A DNA stretch of 64,000 nt. Origin: Leishmania donovani. Lineage: Eukaryota; Euglenozoa; Kinetoplastea; Trypanosomatida; Trypanosomatidae. The notes under the pieces were generated by a model that saw nothing but the letters and a program-made list of their open reading frames with translations, was not told the origin of the DNA and ran no database searches. The stretch's first letter is position 1. Every line of letters begins with the position of its first letter. Location of the stretch: assembly GCF_000227135.1 (NCBI RefSeq), contig NC_018251.1:722082-786081 (forward strand), written 5' to 3'. Position numbers and translations under genes: made by a program. Shown piece by piece: positions 59,815-64,000 of the stretch.

Positions 59815-62800
59815 TCAGTAGCCGGTCTCCTGCACGAGCGACTTGTACGTGGCGGCTACCGCACCCCGCAGACTCCGCGCCGGCTGCATGGAGCCTCGCT
59901 GCGCGTCTTCGTTCGCCGACTCCCCGGCGTTGGCTGCTCGAGCGGCAGGGGGGTCAATCTCCAGCATGTCGTACAGCTCATTGCGCGCAGCCCTCGTGCG
60001 CGCAGCGTCGCTGCCGTCCCACTGCACCAGCATGAGGTGGGCCATCGCGCGCCTGCACCCCTCCAGCGGGAGGCCTGCTGGGGCGAGCGCGCCGGAGGTC
60101 AACACTAGCAGCGACGCGTAGAGGTCTGAGGCCACTTTGGCCCGTACCTTGGGGTAGCGGCTGGCAATCATCGTCAGAGCAAGCGCCCACGCACCGCGCC
60201 GCACCTCGACGTCAGGGCTTCGGCACACGTTCGTCAAGAGTGGCACCATCGCCAGCAGCACGATGATGTTCAGCGCAAAGTGCTTCAGTTCCTTTCGCAG
60301 CATCTCCAGCACTGCGCGGTGCTGCTCGACAGCAAAGACGCTCTCGTTGATGAGAAGGTCCAGGACGCGGCTGGCCGGCTTCAGCATGCGCTCTTCATGC
60401 TCGTGGGCCACAAGGACGTCCATGAGACACGCAGACAGGCGCTGCGGCAAGGTAGCCGAGGCTTCAGCGCTCGTCGCGTGGTCGCCATGGAAAGCGCTGA
60501 GCAGCGCCGCCGCAGCCGGCCTGCGCACGTGCTCGGAGAGGTCACCCGCAGCCACGACGAGGCCCTCCATCGCGGCGTGGGCGAGGCTCACAGGACAGTG
60601 TATCAGCACGAACGGGCCAATGCAGCTGATGACCTGCTGCGTATTGTTCCAGGCGAGGGGTTCGCCGCGCTCGCCACCAGCGTCGCTGTCTTCACCGGTA
60701 ACATGGGTCACCAAGCGCCGAAGGTGTGCCCGAAACAGCGCCACCTCTGCCTTGATACTGAGCTCGTAGTTACTCAGACCCACATCCTTGTCCGTCCCTT
60801 CGGCCCACAACGCCTTGTCGCATGGATCGTCCAGCAGCACGCGCGCGAGCACACCTCCGGCCACAGCCCGTACACGGTCGAGCTTCTCCAAGACACATCG
60901 CACCACGCCTTGCAGCACACGCATCTTGGTGGCCGCCGTGCAGAGCGGGACTGCCGCAGCGGCTGTGAGGCCGTACGTCAGCAGAGAGGGAAGTCCCTCA
61001 AGCACGGCCAGCCGCACAAACGAGCCGACGTCGCCGCGCTTGTCCGTCGCGTAGTCCTGCAGTGCTTGCAGCACTGTTCCCTCCATCACCGTGGTGTACC
61101 ACGCCGGCGTCACAGATGGCGCGCCGGGGTCGATGCGGACGAGCACCTGCGCGAGCGAGCGCACCGCGTTGCGGCGGACATGAGCGTCCGCCAGCTCCGG
61201 GTTCTGCAGGTCCTCGGCGCTCAACAACGAGGCGCGCTGCAGCACGGGGAGAAACGCTTCGAATGCGAGAGGGGCTGATGCGCCACTGGTGGGCCCGTCG
61301 GCACTTGTCATTGCCCCTGGCGCCCACGGCGCATTCAGCAGCGTCGCAGGCAACCCACCTACCGCGGCGAGAAAGCCGCGCCGACTCAGGACACGCTGCG
61401 CCGGCAAGCAGCCTTCGTACACCTCCATCAACACCTTGCCGTGAAAGGATGGGAGAAACTTCACGAAGTATGTCTGCGCCACCGCGCAGAAGGTGTCCGC
61501 AGCGGCGTGCTGCACCCAGTCCAAAATGTTGTCCCACGAGTCCTTTAGAAATGCAAAGACGACGGCGAGGGTCCGCACCTTGTCTACCCGCCCACCAACT
61601 CGTCTCACCTCCACCGTGTTCGGCAAGGGCAGGGACTGGCCAGCAATGGCTTGCAGCATGACGCAGCATGCTTGTCGGATGTGCGTGCCACCGCGCGCGC
61701 TAAAGCCACGAGACCCCTCAAGAGTTGCCAGCATACCAATAAACTGCACTATGTGACCCTCGCTCCACGCAGACGGCGTGAGGTTGCGGATGAGCTCCGC
61801 GATGGCGAGGATGGCGCCATGACGCGTCGCCACTGTCGTGTCCTCGACTCGCCTCAGCAGCTCCGGCAGCACCTCCTCGAGAATCGTAGCGGCAGGCTCA
61901 CGGATGGCAACGAGCCCGAGCGCGATGGCGGCCATCTGGCGCACATTGCGGTCCCAATGCAGCAGCTTTGCACCAACGAGCTCCCGCAGCATCCCATCTC
62001 GGTACGTGTCGTACTGCGCGATCACCGGCGCCACTACCGTGTACGCGTGCCGCAGCGAGGCAAGCGAAAAGAAGTCCACCGCCGTCACCAGCTCGATACC
62101 GTGCTCAAAGTTGCCGAGACGACCCACGCACTCCTGAAAAGCGGCAGCCGCTGCGCGGCGCACGTTCACCTCACGATCGAAAAGCGCCGTAACCACAAGC
62201 GCGACGCTCAGCTGGCGCACGTGGATGACGAGGTCTTCAGCGTCGTAGGCGCGCGCCACGGACCAGCAAGTGTAGCACGCGGCATCCCGCACGTGCGCTC
62301 CTACGCTGTAGGTGCCCCTGCTGAGGTCGTACGTCAGGCCCTCGGCAACCAATGGCACCACCTTTGACAGCAGCGCCGTACCCACGAGGCCGCGGCGGCA
62401 CAGCTCGGCGATCGTAAGGAGGCCGCCGTGCCAATGGGCGTCGCTGTACGCGTTTCTGAATACCTTTAGTACCTCCCCCATGACCTCCTCGGCAAACACC
62501 GCAGGTAGTCGCTCGCAGACGCGACCGATGCCCTTGGCTGCGCTCCAGCGCACTACTGTGTCCTTGTGCCCAACGGCCTGGAGAAGAAGCCCAATCCCAG
62601 TCTCAAGGCTTTCCTCGTCTCCGTCCAGCCCGTCGATCTTGTCTTCATCGACGGCGTCCCTGCCCGCCTCTTCCTCCTGCCGCGCGCTCAGCTGCGCCGC
62701 GCCCTCGGCAGCCGCAACGCCGAGGTTGGCGCTGAGGGAGGCAATGTGCCGGCTGTAGCGCCACTCGGCTCGGCGGCGTTTCAACATGGACAGCACCAGC

Positions 62801-64000
62801 CGCTGGCCCACCTTTGTCGCTGTCTTGCAGAGGAGGCTATCGTTGAGGTGTTGCTCAAAGACGGCCGCCACACACGCCAGCAGGCGAGGTGCGAAGCCGA
62901 CGAGCTCCTCCCGTCGTCCGAGCTTCATAGTCTTCGCAATCGCGAGCAGCACGCCAGGCAGTAGGAAAGGCTGCGACAAGAGTGAGCTGAAGGTGTTCTG
63001 CGTCCCCTCGGCGAGGAAGGCCCACGGAGCCCCTGGCGGCACCACCGTCGCCGCCCCGCCAGCACCCACGGTCGCGGTGGGCGAGGTGGATTCCAGAATG
63101 AAGTTTGCAAAGTCGAAGAAGAGCCCTCGATGCCGTGCACTGTCGGGCCGAGTGAGCAGGCGGGCGACGAGGAGGGCCGCCGCCTCGCGACACTTGGACG
63201 TGTCGGCGAGGAAGCGGCTTGCTGTGACAAGGGTGGCGTCTGAGAGCGGTAGCCGTCGAACCGCCGCCGAGCCGCCGCCTTCCTCGGCGGAGTTCGTGTC
63301 GACAAGGGCTAGAGAGAAGGGCACGAGGACGAGATTCGAGAGCCACAGCAGCAGGCAGTAGCGCACCTCCCACTCGCGCTGCCGCGTCGCGTCGGCCACC
63401 CACAGCTGTAGCGTGTAAAAGACGTCTTCGTAGTGCCCCACGTTATTGGGGAAGTGGCTCGTACAGCACTTTTCTCCAGCGGTCTTGACGACGCTGTAGA
63501 GGGCCTTGCACACTACGTGCAGCGGGGTCTTGGGTGCGTCCGCATCGAACATGGTCAAGTCCTGACCCAGCGCACTCGCCACCACCAGCGTCTGCGTCGC
63601 CGCCGCAGACGCCGGTGGTGCTGATGCCGCCCCGGCAACGGTGGACGATGTCAAGGCTTCCCCAGCACCCGCAGCTGCCGTAGGCGACTCTCCCGCTCCC
63701 GACCCCGCTTCGCGTGCCCACACCTCCGCGGCGTTGGGCAGATAGCGGAGAAGCAGGTCCACGAGAGGCTGTATCAGCATCTCCAGGTACGGGTACAAGA
63801 GATGTGGGCTGTTCTGGTAGCGGTCGACAATCTTCGCGAAGCGATCTTCCAACATGGCAGCCACTCCGTTCGGGTCCTGGCCGACAGAGGGCAAAAGCTG
63901 CTTATTTGTGGGCGGCAACAGCTCTGCAGCGCGCGCGAGCAGAGCGGCACACTCCGCCTCCTCCTCGAAGAAGGACGGGTCGCACGCCTCTTCGTCATCG
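59815..64000 (-). CDS. Tubulin-folding cofactor D (TBCD), 5' end outside window
   Basis: The frame is open from the stop at 59815 to the right edge with no in-frame ATG near its upstream end, so the N-terminus is missing. About 1,394 codons are visible, already longer than human TBCD (about 1,190). The N-terminal part contains the TBCD segment FAKIVDRYQNSPHLLYPYLE, matching the FRxIMDKYQEQPHLLDPHLE-type start of the family. HEAT-like helices run throughout, with VRWSAAKGIGRVCERLP at a conserved family position and RDAACYTCWSVARAY nearby. Low-complexity inserts account for the extra length. TBCD binds beta-tubulin and, with TBCE and TBCC, assembles and disassembles alpha/beta-tubulin dimers; Arl2-type GTPases are known partners. 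Confidence 0.93.
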   Translation of the reverse strand, partial: DDEEACDPSFFEEEAECAALLARAAELLPPTNKQLLPSVGQDPNGVAAMLEDRFAKIVDRYQNSPHLLYPYLEMLIQPLVDLLLRYLPNAAEVWAREAGSGAGESPTAAAGAGEALTSSTVAGAASAPPASAAATQTLVVASALGQDLTMFDADAPKTPLHVVCKALYSVVKTAGEKCCTSHFPNNVGHYEDVFYTLQLWVADATRQREWEVRYCLLLWLSNLVLVPFSLALVDTNSAEEGGGSAAVRRLPLSDATLVTASRFLADTSKCREAAALLVARLLTRPDSARHRGLFFDFANFILESTSPTATVGAGGAATVVPPGAPWAFLAEGTQNTFSSLLSQPFLLPGVLLAIAKTMKLGRREELVGFAPRLLACVAAVFEQHLNDSLLCKTATKVGQRLVLSMLKRRRAEWRYSRHIASLSANLGVAAAEGAAQLSARQEEEAGRDAVDEDKIDGLDGDEESLETGIGLLLQAVGHKDTVVRWSAAKGIGRVCERLPAVFAEEVMGEVLKVFRNAYSDAHWHGGLLTIAELCRRGLVGTALLSKVVPLVAEGLTYDLSRGTYSVGAHVRDAACYTCWSVARAYDAEDLVIHVRQLSVALVVTALFDREVNVRRAAAAAFQECVGRLGNFEHGIELVTAVDFFSLASLRHAYTVVAPVIAQYDTYRDGMLRELVGAKLLHWDRNVRQMAAIALGLVAIREPAATILEEVLPELLRRVEDTTVATRHGAILAIAELIRNLTPSAWSEGHIVQFIGMLATLEGSRGFSARGGTHIRQACCVMLQAIAGQSLPLPNTVEVRRVGGRVDKVRTLAVVFAFLKDSWDNILDWVQHAAADTFCAVAQTYFVKFLPSFHGKVLMEVYEGCLPAQRVLSRRGFLAAVGGLPATLLNAPWAPGAMTSADGPTSGASAPLAFEAFLPVLQRASLLSAEDLQNPELADAHVRRNAVRSLAQVLVRIDPGAPSVTPAWYTTVMEGTVLQALQDYATDKRGDVGSFVRLAVLEGLPSLLTYGLTAAAAVPLCTAATKMRVLQGVVRCVLEKLDRVRAVAGGVLARVLLDDPCDKALWAEGTDKDVGLSNYELSIKAEVALFRAHLRRLVTHVTGEDSDAGGERGEPLAWNNTQQVISCIGPFVLIHCPVSLAHAAMEGLVVAAGDLSEHVRRPAAAALLSAFHGDHATSAEASATLPQRLSACLMDVLVAHEHEERMLKPASRVLDLLINESVFAVEQHRAVLEMLRKELKHFALNIIVLLAMVPLLTNVCRSPDVEVRRGAWALALTMIASRYPKVRAKVASDLYASLLVLTSGALAPAGLPLEGCRRAMAHLMLVQWDGSDAARTRAARNELYDMLEIDPPAARAANAGESANEDAQRGSMQPARSLRGAVAATYKSLVQETGY

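Overview
The window reads as a nuclear chromosome fragment from a trypanosomatid, most likely Leishmania or a close relative. Evidence: 17 intron-less protein genes all lie on the minus strand, as in a polycistronic unit. Codon third positions are GC-rich. The spaces between genes are rich in pyrimidine tracts on the transcribed-sense strand, with many CA/TG and TA microsatellites. Several proteins have kinetoplastid-type architectures, and a SIDER-like dispersed repeat sits in three intergenic regions. No strand switch, tRNA, rRNA or CRISPR array was seen. Five N runs show this is a draft assembly: 5117-5516, 14604-14702, 19395-19629, 30963-30989 and 36715-37217.

Transcription runs from the right edge to the left. 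In that order the genes are: tubulin cofactor D (5' end outside the window); VPS34 PI3-kinase; a PCIF1-like N6-adenosine methyltransferase homologue; a 352-aa unknown; a SAXO axonemal microtubule protein; a probable Nup88/Nup82-type nucleoporin; a 962-aa coiled-coil protein; an 824-aa EF-hand/leucine-rich-like protein; a 366-aa membrane protein; an inositol polyphosphate (ITPK-type) kinase with a CaaX tail; a 523-aa coiled-coil protein; a Pam18/Tim14-like J-protein whose HPD motif reads HSD; a PTAR1-like prenyltransferase alpha-repeat protein; the Cdc48 cofactor PLAA/Doa1; two PHO80-like cyclins; and a SPRY-LisH protein whose 3' end runs off the left edge.

The right half (about 25-64 kb) is gene-dense, with spacers of 0.4-1.8 kb. 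The left half is very sparse: 10.6 kb of non-coding DNA separates the two cyclins and another 5.2 kb follows the second cyclin. A SIDER-like repeat lies in each of these two long spacers and downstream of the membrane-protein gene. All three are in the sense orientation and all abut an N gap, so the repeats probably broke the assembly.

The genes do not form a pathway, as expected for polycistronic units in this group. Themes do recur: microtubules and flagellum (TBCD, SAXO), inositol and phosphoinositide signalling (VPS34, ITPK), protein prenylation (PTAR1, CaaX tail on ITPK) and cell cycle (two cyclins). Starts were set at in-frame ATG codons. Several longer open frames begin at TTG or GTG and were trimmed.
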